Both the position numbers and the translations under genes were made by a program. Shown here piece by piece: positions 1 to 10,741 of a DNA stretch of 64,000 nt (position 1 is its first letter; each line of letters starts with the position of its first letter). The stretch is from Gnetum montanum (Eukaryota > Streptophyta > Gnetopsida > Gnetales > Gnetaceae): positions 707,869-771,868 of the forward strand of contig MNCI01010839.1 in assembly GCA_015680685.1 (NCBI GenBank). The letters run 5' to 3'. The notes below the pieces were generated by a model that was not told where the DNA came from, did not search any database, and worked only from the letters and a program-made list of their open reading frames with translations.

Positions 1-2
1 TG

Positions 3-1130
3 CTGTGTCGACGATCTTACGAAGGCATATTGCTAACATGTGTTAGTGTTAGTAGTGCTGATGCCCATAGTATTGTTGAACAGGTACATGAAGGACTATG
101 CGGAGGACATATAGCACCGAAAGCCATGACCACAAAAATCAGACGCTTGGGCTATTATTGGCCACACATGGAATACGACTATCTCACCAAAGTCAAAACA
201 TGTAGTACCTGTCAAAAACATAGCAATCTGATACATGTACCACCGAACGAGTTGCATACAACGAAAATCACATGGCCCTTTCAAAAGTGGGGGTTGGATC
301 TCATTGGTTAGATAACCCCCTAGTCTTCCGCGGGCCATAGTTTCATTATAACTGCTACAGAATACTTCACGAAATGGGTAGAAGCTGCTCCCCTTTGAAA
401 AACTACATCCAAGCACGTGTGCAATTTCATTCTAGAAAACATTGTAACCCGCTTTGGCATTCCCATGATAATCATCACTGACAACGGGCCACAATTTAGC
501 AGCGCCAAAACCAAAGCCTTTTGTGAAAATTTAGGGATCAAACACTCGTTTTCATCCCCTTACTATCCTCAGAGCAATGGACAAGCGGAGGCAACAAACA
601 AGACAATTGTTACAATACTTAAGAAAATGCTTACCCAGAGCAAAAGAAAATGGCACGAACAATTGGTGTACGCATTGTGGGCATACCGTACTACACACCG
701 AACTTCGACGGGTAAGACACCATACAGTCTTGTTTATGGTTCAGAAGCTATTTTACCTTTGGAACTGCAGGTACCATCTCTAAGGATCACACTTTCTGGG
801 CTCCTTAACGATGGGCAAAACAATGATCTACGCGTCATTGATCTTGACTCGGTGGAGGAAGAACGTGTGCGCTCCCTCGATCAGATCGAATGGTACCAAA
901 AATGACAACGGCAATGACATTGGCATGACATCAACAAGCGCCCTATCAAAGAAGGTGACCTTGTGCTTAAAGCCGTTCGGGAACACCCGGACAAATTCTC
1001 AGCTAACTGGGAAGGGCCTTACTTGGTTACTAAAGCATTCGATAATGGAGCATTCAAACTAGCTGACATGGAAGGAAACGAGCTTGCCAATCCGACCAAT
1101 CACTTGTACCTAAAACCGTTTTACGTTTGA
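3..1130 (+). pseudogene. Tat-type Ty3/gypsy integrase (element A, 5' cut by window edge)
   Basis: One frame runs from the first bases to a stop at 1128-1130. It starts with an HHCC zinc-binding domain (HEGLCGGH, then CSTCQKH, about 85-230). The core domain follows and still shows the three catalytic positions: the D of WGLD, the D of TDNGPQF and the E of NGQAE. The C-terminal domain has the gypsy GPY signature (WEGPYLV, about 1006-1026) and ends NHLYLKPFYV. This is the final domain of the pol polyprotein, which joins cDNA to host DNA. In-frame stops at 309-311, 321-323, 396-398 and 903-905, with another just after, make it a pseudogene. It is the least decayed integrase in the window and is richer in CG than the elements at 10-33 kb. 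The 3' noncoding minisatellite begins 20 bases after the stop. Confidence 0.9.
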
Positions 1131-1150
1131 GTTCAAGCTCAGGTACACTC

Positions 1151-1409
1151 AAGTCCTGGGATCATGACTATAAATTGATACCACAGCAAGTCCTGGGATC
1201 ATGACTATAAACTGATACCATAGAAAGTCCTGGGATCATGACTATAAACTGATACCATAGAAAGTCCTGGGATCATGACTATAAACTAATACCACAGCAA
1301 GTCCTGGGATCATGACTATAAATTGATACCACAGCAAGTCCTGGGATCTTGACTATAAACTGATACCACAGAAAGTCCTGGGATCATGACTATAAACTGA
1401 TACCACACA
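1151..1409 (+). repeat. 37-bp minisatellite, 7 copies, 3' noncoding part of element A
   Basis: Seven tandem copies begin at 1151, 1188, 1225, 1262, 1299, 1336 and 1373, an exact 37-base period. The unit opens AAGTCCTGGGATCATGACTA and ends with a TAAACTGATACCACAG-like sequence. Copies differ by only a few bases, so the expansion looks recent. The array lies between the integrase stop and the polypurine tract. Confidence 0.95.
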
Positions 1410-1645
1410 GTGTCCGTAATGACGATAAACTAGCACCCGTCCGGCACGACAGTAAACTGCCATCGTCACAATCGTTAGAGTCTGCTAAGACTATAAACTA
1501 GCTTGCCTCCTCATAGTCCGCTAAGACTAAAAACTGGCAATGTAACGTCCGCCACGACACTAAATAGGCAATGTCCAATGGGTTACGACGTAAAACTAAC
1601 CCATGGTAGTCCGCCAAGACTATAAACTAGCAAGTTCATCGCTGG
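1410..1645 (+). repeat. Degenerate continuation of the same minisatellite
   Basis: Diverged units of about 26-41 bases share a core like GTCCGC(C/T)AAGACTATAAACTAGCA. The same core is found inverted at 52383-52632 in element C, which is on the opposite strand, so it is in the same orientation relative to each element. Confidence 0.8.
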
Positions 1646-2613
1646 TTCATCAATCTGCCGCCATATTTACGCTTCATCACTGCATCACCCGTCATCAGGA
1701 AATCCTACCAACGTTGCTGCTACCGACACAATGCCGCCATGTAAGTCTAAGCTCGATCATTCACTCATGGTTTTCTTGTCTCCTTGGAGTTGTGTTTGCA
1801 AGATGAAACCCAGAGGTTTTCACACAAGAATGCATTCGTCACAAGCGGCAAGATGAGACAATGTTCATAGCACACATAGTGAGACTAAATCAAACCGTTC
1901 ACTAGTACATCCCCATTCACCGACTCATCTCCTATCCGTTCACCAACACGTTTTATTCCGTCACACCTTTGATGTGCCCAGTACACCCAAAATTTTCAAC
2001 ATGTTGTCACGTATTGTCACACATGAGTACAAAATCAATGCAAAGTTTACGTTAATTTCTTGCAAAAAAAAAAAAAACGAGACTCTTGGCACTTCCCATA
2101 TAAGCCCCAGGAGGGAAGGCAGTTGTCTCAAAACCAAGTACTCATGTCTAAAATGATCAAAAAACATATCGTTACATGGCTCTGGCTCTCCACCAACGGG
2201 TCCCCCCTAAACATTGAACACGGGTCTTATTCCTCCAAAGCATGTAACACATCTCCCCGTGGCTTTGGTCTTGCCAACAAGTGCTCTTAAACACTAACCA
2301 GGAGCCTTGTTCCGCCAAAGGACGCCCATCGCATGTCTAAATTCCGAGTCTGCTCAACAATGGCTATTGACAAGGACCAGCATGCCGCACACCCAAGCAC
2401 CCCATCTCCCAGCATAGTTTCTTGGGGAGTCGCCACTCCCCAAAATCTCTCTTCTCCTATCAGCTACAAATTTTCCTTTTCGATCTCATGTACTACTGAA
2501 CACGGTGCGATGACGTCTAGTCAAGCGGAAAAGGACAAAGTCTATATCAAGTTTCTTGTGGTGTTTTGCACTTCTTTGTCGACGCTTCTCAGGTAGATTC
2601 CTCCAAGAATCAA
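1646..2613 (+). other. 3' noncoding sequence of element A
   Basis: No coding frame is supported. The stretch holds a poly-A run near 2063-2076 and a short hairpin (GGGGAGT...ACTCCCC, about 2434-2450). It links the minisatellite to the polypurine tract. Confidence 0.6.
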
Positions 2614-2640
2614 CAAAGAGGGGCCAATGAAACACCACAA
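2557..2640. repeat. Inverted repeat across the PPT-LTR junction of element A
   Basis: The left arm (2557-2581) and right arm (2611-2640) are imperfect reverse complements. The right arm contains the polypurine tract and the first bases of the LTR. Element C has the same arrangement at 51305-51388. Confidence 0.75.
2614..2627 (+). promoter_or_regulatory. Polypurine tract of element A
   Basis: AAAGAGGGGCCAA lies immediately before the LTR start TGAAACACC. This is the expected position of the plus-strand DNA primer. The reverse complement of nearly the same tract adjoins the LTR of element C at 51318-51332. Confidence 0.8.
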
Positions 2641-2651
2641 AATTTCGAGCT

Positions 2652-2831
2652 NNNNNNNNNNNNNNNNNNNNNNNNNNNNNNNNNNNNNNNNNNNNNNNNN
2701 NNNNNNNNNNNNNNNNNNNNNNNNNNNNNNNNNNNNNNNNNNNNNNNNNNNNNNNNNNNNNNNNNNNNNNNNNNNNNNNNNNNNNNNNNNNNNNNNNNNN
2801 NNNNNNNNNNNNNNNNNNNNNNNNNNNNNNN
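2652..2831. other. Assembly gap (N)
   Basis: A run of 180 N falls inside the U3 part of the element A LTR. Frames read across it are artefacts. Confidence 1.
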
Positions 2832-3008
2832 CCCAAGTTCACACGCCCGGCACGTCCAGTGTATACGCCCAGCATGTACACCAGCCTGATGTAGCGTATA
2901 CGCCTCACGTATACGCCCAGCAGATGTAATATGTTGTATATTTGTAAATTGTATGCACCCGATCAACGCGCCATGTGTCTCCTAACCCGAGTCTAGCGTA
3001 ACAACCGG

Positions 3009-3016
3009 TATAAAAA
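3009..3016 (+). promoter_or_regulatory. TATA box of element A LTR
   Basis: TATAAAAA sits about 380 bases into the LTR (N gap included), where the start of R would be expected shortly downstream. Confidence 0.55.
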
Positions 3017-3411
3017 CCCCACTTCTCCACTTGACCCAGACGGTTGGCAAAAATCCCAGAGCATACCCAAGAGCAATTACGCTGCGCACCAGAGCCAAAA
3101 CCCTCTTACATTGGAAAACCTGTACACCGTCTCTACGCTGCGCTTACAGCGTATACCAGCCCCACCGTCCCTGCATTCACTGGGGCTTTTCGTCTGCCTT
3201 GTGTTCAGCACAACTGCGTTAGACCGGTGCATTGAATTTGACTCTGTAATACCATTGTTTACATTTTACGCTAATTTCTTGCATGTTTTCTGTTTACGCT
3301 CGTTTATGTTTACGCCCTGTTCATATCTGCTACGCCGTTTACACTCTCGTTTATGCCCATTTACGCTGTTTATGCATAACCCAGCGTATAGCACTTCGAC
3401 ATACGTGCGGG

Positions 3412-3880
3412 TAAATCCTTGTCTGATTCGCGTGTGGACCACCCAAGGTACTCTGCCTTCATGCATTCTAGCTCATCCTCAGGCGAAGGCAGGGTCTTCT
3501 GTGGGCATCCTGTGATCCCACGGTCTCTGTTTCCTTCCAGCTGGTGACTGACGATTTTAGGCGGTACAGCATACATTCTGCTTACGTTTACGTTCCATTA
3601 CGTTTCTTTACGTTTCGTTATGTTTCGTTATGTTCTGTTACGTTACCTTTTGTTACATCATTTCTCTCTATTTCACATTTTCGTGATGATAACCCCAACA
3701 CAGGTAATAGCATATGCTTAGGGAAGTCCTTGGTTGATCTACGTGCAGACCATCCAAGGCACTCTACCTTTGTTTTCCCAGCTTGCCCTCACGCGAAGGC
3801 AGGGTCATCTATGTCTCTCCGGAGATCTTTCGGCATACGTTTTTCCTCTAGGCTTACGCCAACGATTTCGGACAGTACAA
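3412..3880 (+). repeat. Diverged direct duplication inside the element A LTR
   Basis: Two segments of about 170-190 bases (about 3412-3600 and 3719-3880) share the same order of words: a CCTTG(T/G) start, a 'gaccacccaaggtactct'-like stretch, GCGAAGGCAGGGTC, and an ACGATTT(T/C) stretch followed by a tract ending ACA. Confidence 0.7.
3582..3652 (+). repeat. TTACGTTTCG-type 10-bp repeats
   Basis: About seven imperfect copies of TTACGTTTCG or TTATGTTTCG follow each other. They lie between the two copies of the duplication at 3412-3880. Confidence 0.75.
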
Positions 3881-3943
3881 ACATATTGAAGTAATTTTTC
3901 ATTATATCAAGCCAATCCTTTGCCTTAGCACTAGATACAGGGG

Positions 3944-4455
3944 TGTAGCAATAGAAAACGTCGGTGGCTAGAAACACCGAGAGGTTTTCGGGTGCATAGC
4001 CTAAACCTTGGATCTGCACGAGGGCCGTGCTGGAGAAAATGGATTTAGGGTGCCTTGAATGGTCTAGTTGATCAGATAGGGACTTAACCAGTGTACAATA
4101 ACCCTTTTGCATACAATGATCTTAAATGAAACACCTAGTGGTAAGATAAAAAGAAAACATGATGTGCACAGTAGTAGAAATGTGCTACAACACATAATGG
4201 AACAATGGACACGATTGAATGCTTGACAATGCCAAAAATAAAATAAAAAGAAAAAATGCTATAATTGGCAAAAAAGAGAGTTTGAATAGAAAGATGCACC
4301 ACCACAGAAAAGGGGGACAGGTATACAAAGTGTACAATACACACAGTAGGAGTGGAGTCACAGCCTCGGTGGTGTTGGGCTGTGAAATCTGGTGCTCACT
4401 GTGATAAACTGTGCTTCATGGGTCGGTAGTCATAGTGTACCATGTGATGTAATAC
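3944..4455 (-). mobile_element. Shortened 3' LTR of element B
   Basis: About 510 bases match the left part of the 5' LTR (8188-8690) closely. The match stops near 4455, where protease coding sequence begins. The TG terminus is intact at 3944. Confidence 0.85.
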
Positions 4456-5290
4456 ATGGAAAGAGGAGGCAAAGGGTAGGCGAGCATCTGGCATATTTTT
4501 GGCCAAGGGAAGGTCTTGGTCATGTAGTTGCTTCCTAACCAGGCATCGATTAGGGAGTGTGCAAGGCTTAGGATCCTCTTGGAAGCTATTGGCTTCAACC
4601 ACTTGTTTGGGCGTGTTAGCCTTAGGCACTGCATTGGTTATTATAGGTGTACAACCAAGAAACTCTTCTTCTAAAACTTGCGCCATGTCTATGTCATGGA
4701 TAGTTAAAGAGGGAGCATTATCATCGTGGATGATAACTTGACCACCTTCGTATGGAAGGTGGATTTCTTGGTGGATGGGAGAGGAGATGGCCCTTAGTTG
4801 GGCTAGCCAAGGCCTACCTAAAATCATGTTGAAACCTGACATATCCTCTAGGATAGTGAAATATGCACTAGTGGGGAATTGCTCCCCTACCATAAAGGCT
4901 AAGTTGATTGTACCCCTGACTGTGACACATGATCCATTGAAGGATTTTAGACACATGGTTTTGGTTGGCCTGATTTCATCTACTAGGCCTAGCTTGTCGA
5001 TGATGGAGTACAAGACTACATTTTTTGTTGCACCATCATCAACATGTACTCTGTAGATGGTGCACTACCCAACACGTTTGCTAATTGATAGTGGAGCTAT
5101 AGTAACCTCCCCTCGTTCGAGGTTAACTTTGATTGCATTATTACAGAACACTAGAGATGTTGAACTTGATTCTTATGATGTAGGGGGCAACATCGTTGCA
5201 CGTATGGATGCCTCATCTACAGGGATGTCCTCCATAACAGGAATGGAGGCCAAGATCTTGGCCAATGTTTGGCAGTGAGTAGATGAAGTC
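4396..5290 (-). pseudogene. Retropepsin-like protease of element B
   Basis: On the - strand the frame contains VHVDDGAT, the aspartic protease active site (DDGA in place of the usual D-T/S-G-A), near 5040. A long open stretch follows with FMVGEQFPTSAYF and the conserved MILGRPWL near the end of the fold. The enzyme would cut the gag-pol polyprotein. An in-frame stop lies just upstream of the active site near 5068. The downstream tail (PLPFASS) ends at the fusion with the LTR, and the last 20 or so residues are read from LTR sequence. The same region of element C is split by insert I2, and that of G by I1. Confidence 0.8.
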
Positions 5291-7921
5291 ATGACTAGGT
5301 CATATAAGCTCAATGTTGTGTTCTTTTTCTTGAGTGTTTACTTTACCTGGGTTAGTGCAACTACAAAGTCCTTGTCGTTAGCTATTGTGTTGGCTTTGAC
5401 TCCCTTCATATGGCTTGAGAGATAGATCTCTCGAGAGGGAGACTTGGGCTTGGTTTGCTTGGCCTATTTGGGGGTAGGGGCCCTAGCGTTCAGTTGTTAT
5501 TTGCTGGTTGTGGCCTTTGCTTCGACCATGGGGATTGTGAGGTTCTAATTTGTCCTCTTGCATTGCCATTTGGTGGGCCTACCTAGGTTGCTAGTGGGGT
5601 AAACCCTTGAAGGAGGAGGGATCGAGATGTTTCCCATTGTTGGGCTTTGGGTAGGTGAGGGGCCAACATGTTGTGGCACCCTTATGAAAAATGGTGATTT
5701 AGGTGGAGTTTTTGTATGGTCAAATTGTTGTTGCACCTTGATAACAAAAGGTTGCTTAGTGGTTGTTGTTGCATCATGCTAATTTAATGTCTTAGTGGAC
5801 AATTGTTGTGCAACTTTGACCACAAAGGGTGCTGTGGGTGCTTGAGGTGGCACTTTGATAATAAAGGGATGCCTCTTGCTTGTGGAGGCAGAAGGGATCC
5901 TTGCCTTGCTAGGAGGCATACAGATCATAAAAGGTTGTTGCATAGGTTTAGAATTACCACCTATGCTAATGGAATTTATGACATAGGAGGCATCATCTAT
6001 GTTGGATTGACTCACCATGTTAATCACTAGTTGGCCACATTTTATCATTCTCTGTAGGTCATCTTGCAAAGCACGACAGTTGTCTGTACTGTGACCAGCC
6101 AATTGGTGGTAATGACAATATTGGTCCAGCTTGAAGTGTTGTGGAACTGGGGGCTTATTTGGCACTGCTAAAGCAGGGTTCCTTAGTAGTTCACAGTACC
6201 TATCATGTTTTTGATAGGTAATTACCGATACATGTTTGTGTTGAACTGGCCCAGCTTTCAAGAGTTTCTCTAGTAGTTCAGAGGGTTGCACTGGTAGTGG
6301 TGTATACTTTGAGCGGTCCTTGCGTTGAAAGTTGGGTCTTGGGGTAGCCCCTGTCAATGTAGGTGAGTTGGTGCTAGAATTGGCAGTTTTGTTAGTTGGG
6401 GCTTTGGGTTGCTTAGCTGTTGGGCCTTAGTTGGTTACTTTTGTGCTTGTGGCTACTATTATCACTATTGTGTTTTGCTTGCAAGCATGTTGATTTCTGT
6501 AGGACACATAGGCTGGATCATTGCTAGCTTGTACTACTTCCTCTATGCCTTTTGCTTGGGCAAAGGCTTGGCTAAGAGACTTTGGGGCTAGATAATACAG
6601 TTTTGACTTGATGAAGTCATTCACTGCATCTTTAAAGATGGCCAGTAGATGTGCCTTTGCTAGGGGTTCATGCATTTCACTCAATGCAGCATTCCAACGT
6701 TGGAGGAATTTTGGCATGGGCTCTAGAGGCCCCTACTTAACTTGCATTAGCTGGTCAAGGGTTGCTTCAGGCTTTAGGTTGTACTTGAAGTGCGTCACAA
6801 ATGTTCTTATGAGATCCTCTAAAGAGGAGATTGATGCATTGGGTAACACACGATACCAGTCTAAGGCCTTGCTAGTGAGTGACATGGGGAAGACACGTAT
6901 GATGGCATGTGGCCAAGATTGAAGGAGTAGGCATTCAGATTGAAATGTGACCAAGTGTGCATTGGGATCCCCTTCACCATTGTACTTGGTGAATTGTTGC
7001 AGTTGGACCCTAGTTGGGAGAGTTAGAGGTGGTACTGTAGGACTTATGGGATTATCTTGATAGAAGTCCACCACCTTGATGGTGTCAGAGGAGGTAGCCT
7101 TAAGTCAGTTGATCTCCTCTATCAAACTTTGGATTAGCTAGAATGCCTGATCCAAGCTTGGGGATGTGCCAGCTGGTTGCATTAGTTGGGCTTGGGTTGG
7201 TTGCATAGCATAGGGTAGAATTGTTGGTTGTGGAGTTTGCTAGTTTAACATTGTAGTGGATGGTTGTTGCTAGTTTAATGTCATTGAGGTCGAATGCTGA
7301 TGCGATGGCTGAGCGATGGGTGTGGTGATTCGAGTGGGACACACATGGGTGGGTTGGATAGACATTGCAGACATTGATGAGACTAGGGATGTAGGATGCC
7401 TGAGTTGTTTGGGGCTGGGAGGTGGCCCCTGCATGAGCATAGTGTTGGAAAAATGCATTAGTTGCTTGCAAGGAAGGTTGAATTGGCATGGTCACTATCT
7501 TGGAGGGGATGGGTGGACCAAACCAAGGAGGGGATGTACTAGGAAGTGGTTGTTGGAAGACGGTGTGGAGGGGGCTCTCATGCTTGGAGTGCACCTCAAA
7601 CTCATCTTCCTCCTTCTATGAGGCTTCCTTGTAGGTTGTTCTTACATCATGCTTGTTTGCACAGATGAATTGGGACAACAACTGGTGGTAGGGCTATGTG
7701 AGTGGGATTATGTCAAACAAGGAGGGGTTGTACTCCTATCCATTCTAGTGGACTCGTTCGTAGTCCTATTTTGCCTCTAAATTGAGGTAATCCACTGGTA
7801 ATCTTGCTTGGATTTTGACATAAACAAAATTATATTGTTTGTGGCTTAATGCAGCATGATTTGGCTAGATTGTGGTATCAAATGTGTTAGACACCAACGT
7901 GGTAGGTTGATCTAGATTCAT
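5291..7921 (-). pseudogene. gag polyprotein of element B
   Basis: The start is at 7921 (MNLDQP), as in element C at 60310. The capsid-like part includes YNGEGDPNAHLVTF, ALDWYRVLP and PKFLQRWNAALSEMHEP, typical of plant gypsy gag. It is followed by CHYHQLAGHSTDNC (about 6080-6120), a zinc-knuckle variant known from Tat elements. The C-terminal third is proline-rich with repeated PF(V/I)IKVP units. Several TAG/TAA stops and frame changes break it. In two places the gag sequence contains the AGTTTAA-type motif that is amplified as minisatellites elsewhere. Confidence 0.8.
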
Positions 7922-8165
7922 ATTCACAGATCAGGTTGTGAGAATTGCTATTTGCAGAAAATGGCTAACTCTGAAAACAACAAAAAAATGACTAAGTCTG
8001 TCAGTAGCAGGGAAATGGCCAAGTATAGAAATATAGAAAATGACTAAGTGCAACAATGCAAAAAAAAAAAAAAAATTAAAAAAAATGCTAAGTATGAAAT
8101 TGTAGAAAAACTGCTACGTATGAAAATGCAGAAAAACGGCCAAGTATGAAAATGCAGAAGACTAA

Positions 8166-8182
8166 CCCTCCTTCTAGCGCCA
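8166..8182 (-). promoter_or_regulatory. Primer binding site of element B
   Basis: On the - strand TGGCGCTAGAAGGAGGG starts 5 bases inside the 5' LTR end. Related 17-base sequences sit at the same place in C (TAGCACTAGAGGGAGGG) and G (TGGCACTAGAAAGAGGG). I did not identify the priming tRNA. Confidence 0.65.
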
Positions 8183-8848
8183 AAAACTGTAGCGACAGAA
8201 AACATCGGTGGTTGGAAACACTGAGAGGTCTTCGGGTACACAACCTAAACCCTGGATCTGCACGAGGGCCATGCTAGAGAAAATGGATTCAGGGTGCCCT
8301 AAATGGTCTGGTCAATTAGACAGGGACTTAACTGGTGTACAATAACCCTTTTGCAAACAATGATTTTAAATGAAACACCTGGTGGTAAGATAAAAAGAAA
8401 ACGTGATGTGCATAGTAGTAGAAATGTGCTAAAGCACGTAATGGAACAATGGACATGATTGAACGCTTGAAAATGCCAAAAAAATAAAAAGAAAAAATGC
8501 TGTAATTGGCCAAAAAGAGAGTTTGAATAGAAAGATGCACCGCCCTAGAAAAGGGGGACAGGTATATAGAGTGTACAATAGGCACAGTAGGAGCGGAGTC
8601 ACAGCCTTGGTGGTGTCGAGCTATGAAATTTGGTGCTCACTGTGATAAACTGTGCTTCTTGGGTCAGTAGTCACAGTGTATCATGCGATGTTATTATGTC
8701 TCTCTGTCGGTATGTTGTGCTGTGGGTCTCGTTCGCCCACAAAGCTAAGTGCCAAGATGCCAAAAAATGCCAAATGCCTTTCTGGTGAAGAAAATGGAAG
8801 CCTCCTCTCTTTCCTCCTCTCCCTTTTTCTTAAAAGAGGATGCAGAGG

Positions 8849-8860
8849 TATTTATACAAC
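8849..8860 (-). promoter_or_regulatory. TATA box of element B LTR
   Basis: On the - strand GTTGTATAAATACC is read, conserved as TATAAATACC in both C LTRs (51064-51075, 61219-61230). Confidence 0.7.
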
Positions 8861-8908
8861 TAAGGTTAGCCCAAAATGTGGATTAGGTGCCACATGGCAG
8901 TGTGGTAG

Positions 8909-9300
8909 GTAACAATGTGTAACAGCATGTAATAGCGCTACGCTATGCTACAAGGTGTTACAGGGTGCAACGTAGTAGGGTGTAGCGTAACAACGCATAA
9001 CAGCTCGTAACAACGCATAACAACGTGTAACAGCGTAGCATAATAGGGTGTTACGCTATGCTACAGGATGTTACGCTACGCTACGCTATGCAGCGTAGTA
9101 GGGTGCTATGCTATGCTACGCTATGCAGTGTAGCAGTGCGTAAAAATGTGTAACAACGTAGCATAATAGGTTGTTATGCTATGCTACAAGATGTTACGCT
9201 ATGCTACGCTCTGCAGCGTAGCAGGGTGCTACGCTACGCTACGCTACTCAGCGTAGCAGCGTGTAACAACGCGTAACAACATAGCATAACAAGGTGTTAA
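8909..9300. repeat. GTAACAACGC / TACGCTATGC short-repeat array in LTR U3
   Basis: Dozens of 10-11-base words (GTAACAACGC, CTACGCTATG, GCAGCGTAGCAGGGTG) alternate over about 390 bases. Many are self-complementary (TGCTACGCTACG with CGTAGCA). The stretch is unusually rich in CG for its surroundings and lies upstream of the TATA box. Confidence 0.8.
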
Positions 9301-9377
9301 AAGTGCCATTTTTCTGACACTTAACCATATTTGCAGTCGCGATGCCGAGACATGAAATTTTGTAGTGTTTTAAGGGG

Positions 9378-9990
9378 CTCCATCATAATGATCTAATTTT
9401 ACTTTATTAGCATGAACTTGTCAATGATTCTTAAGGTGAATTAAGCTAGTTCCTATATCCCTCAACTTTAGTTTCAATTCTATGGCCTACAAGAGGGATT
9501 TTGGTATCCTATCCACTAGCAGATGGGGGTTGTGTTTGGTGTGGATCCCTAGGGGGAAGTTGATCTTGATCTTGATGTTGTTCCCTAGGTAGACCGTGGG
9601 TAGGGTTTGAAGGCTGAATGAGATGGTCGATTAATTACTTGATGGAATCTGCAAAGGAATCCATCTTTCCTTGCATGTCTGACCATTTATCCTTAGAACT
9701 TTGGGACAATTTCCTAATTTCCTTAGACATATTTTACATCTCTATCCCGAATCCCTAGTTTGAGTGATGAAGTTCTTCTTGAACATCCCTAATTTCATTA
9801 ATTTGATCTTCAAGGGTATTCATCCAGTCATTGAGTTTGGCCTCCATGTCTCTCCAATTTATTCTTTAGGTTTTGGAATTTGGTAAGTTAAAGAAATTAG
9901 GTATGTTGGTAATCCTTAGCTTCCATGGCCCTTTCTATGGGATTCAAAATCATTAGTTAGTTGCAGAAAAAGTTAAAACTGTCATGGATT
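9378..9990 (-). pseudogene. gag-like fragment with coiled coil
   Basis: The - strand frames give a charged, helical sequence (KLNDWMNTLEDQINEIR, then MSKEIRKLSQSSKDKWSDMQ) followed by a Pro/Gln-rich stretch (QDQLPPRDPHQTQPP). This resembles the N-terminal part of some plant gypsy gag proteins. Frame changes and TAG stops break it. Together with the LTR-like sequence to its right it is probably the 5' end of a - strand element. Confidence 0.45.
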
Positions 9991-10480
9991 TCTTATTGAG
10001 TACCAAATCCTAATTATTTTTGGGACCTGAAATAATGAATTAAATGCTATTTTTTATAATCCAAAAGCTATATTTGATAGCTCCATTGAGTCTAGAAGGT
10101 TCAAATCTATTGGAATCAATTTTCATTTGGTTGAAAATGGAGTTTAGATTCAAAAGTTATGACTATTTTAAGTTTATTAAACTTACACATTCTTCAAGAC
10201 TTCCCGAGAGGTCACCCATCTTAGTTCTGCTCCAGAATAAGTGTGCTTAATAACAAAGTTTTTGTCCCCCTTATTACCAAGGTGTCAACTTAAATTTTTG
10301 AAAATAATTGAGTGTATTTTAAATTTAAATTAACAATTATAGGCAAATTATTTTTTTGAAATTTTTCTGTCCATTGATAGGAATTTCGAAATTCCCATTA
10401 ATTCTTGGAAAATTTTATTTTCTCATCTACAGATGGAAGATGATCCAGTCCAAGGTTCGCACAAATTTCTTCTGAGCTAG
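9991..10480 (-). mobile_element. Probable LTR containing a 5S rRNA-derived segment
   Basis: AT-rich sequence carrying the 5S-like segment lies directly upstream (on the - strand) of the gag-like fragment. A sequence read as TTTGGTACTCAATAAG on the - strand near 9991-10006 faintly resembles an initiator-Met primer site. LTR ends were not defined. Confidence 0.4.
10186..10252 (-). other. 5S rRNA-derived segment (3' half, with box C)
   Basis: The - strand reads TTAAGCACACTT, then AGATGGGTGACCTCTCGGGAAGTC, close to the second half of plant 5S rRNA including the internal control region around box C. The 5' half is not recognisable, so this is not a functional 5S gene. Cassandra-type elements carry 5S sequence in their LTRs, and shorter 5S-like pieces also occur in other plant LTRs. 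Confidence 0.75.
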
Positions 10481-10499
10481 TGTGGCCCATTACGTGATT

Positions 10500-10740
10500 C
10501 TTACAATCCTCCTTTGGGCCAACATAGTTGGCCTTAAGGTCCGCATGACCTTGTTATGGGCTAGCGTGGCCCGAGTTAGCACAAGTGTGGCCTTTGATTG
10601 GGCTTGCAAGGCTCGTTTTAGGGACTACATGGCCTATTTTAGGGCCAGTGTAACCCTTAATTGGACATGCATGATCCATTTTAGAGCTTGCATGGCCCTT
10701 GCTAGGGCCTACATAGCCCATCGTAGGGCCTATGCATGGA
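10500..10740 (+). repeat. Degenerate 21-22-bp tandem repeat
   Basis: Imperfect units like TTTTAGGGCCTACATGGCCC follow each other. In one frame they give repeated RFRAYMA-like heptads, but nothing suggests a protein. Confidence 0.65.
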
Positions 10741-10741
10741 G

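Larger units (their letters stand above)
2628..3943 (+). mobile_element. 3' LTR of element A (incomplete, with assembly gap)
   Basis: The LTR begins TGAAACACCACAAAATTTCG, the same terminus seen in reverse at the outer ends of the LTRs of C and, with changes, B. The rest differs from theirs: repeated GTATACGCCCAGCA-like words (2858-2930), a TATA box at 3009-3016, and a downstream part with TTTACGC/TTTATGC words. The right end was not located; element B is inserted at 3943, so the LTR or its flank may resume after 9377. Confidence 0.6.
3944..9372 (-). mobile_element. Element B: Tat-type gag-protease LTR element with TSD AGGGG
   Basis: The insertion is flanked by AGGGG at 3939-3943 and 9373-9377, and both ends carry the same LTR: left 3944 to about 4455, right 8188-9372. 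Reading on the - strand gives 5' LTR, primer site, gag, protease, and then directly a shortened 3' LTR. RT, RNase H and integrase are absent, so the element is non-autonomous as it stands. The 5' LTR terminal CA reads TA. The protease joins the LTR remnant near 4456 with no 3' noncoding region or polypurine tract, so an internal deletion took pol, the 3' noncoding part and more than half of the 3' LTR. Confidence 0.85.
8188..9372 (-). mobile_element. 5' LTR of element B (1185 bp)
   Basis: On the + strand it runs from TGTAGCGACAG to GTAGTGTTTTA. Sequence and layout match both LTRs of element C. U3 is about 8860-9372 and contains the short-repeat array. A TATA box on the - strand lies at 8849-8860. 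Confidence 0.85.

Noticed and set aside
1151-1645. CRISPR-like regular repeats
   Set aside because: The units are directly adjacent without unique spacers, in a plant retrotransposon. This is a minisatellite.
2486-2966. Several open frames of 100-140 residues
   Set aside because: They span the N gap at 2652-2831 and have no support.
7316-7621. 101-residue + strand frame (also 57849-58181 and 58989-59246)
   Set aside because: These are antisense shadows of gag coding sequence with no motif of their own.
10186-10252. Functional 5S rRNA gene
   Set aside because: Only the 3' half of the sequence is present and the A-box side is changed.
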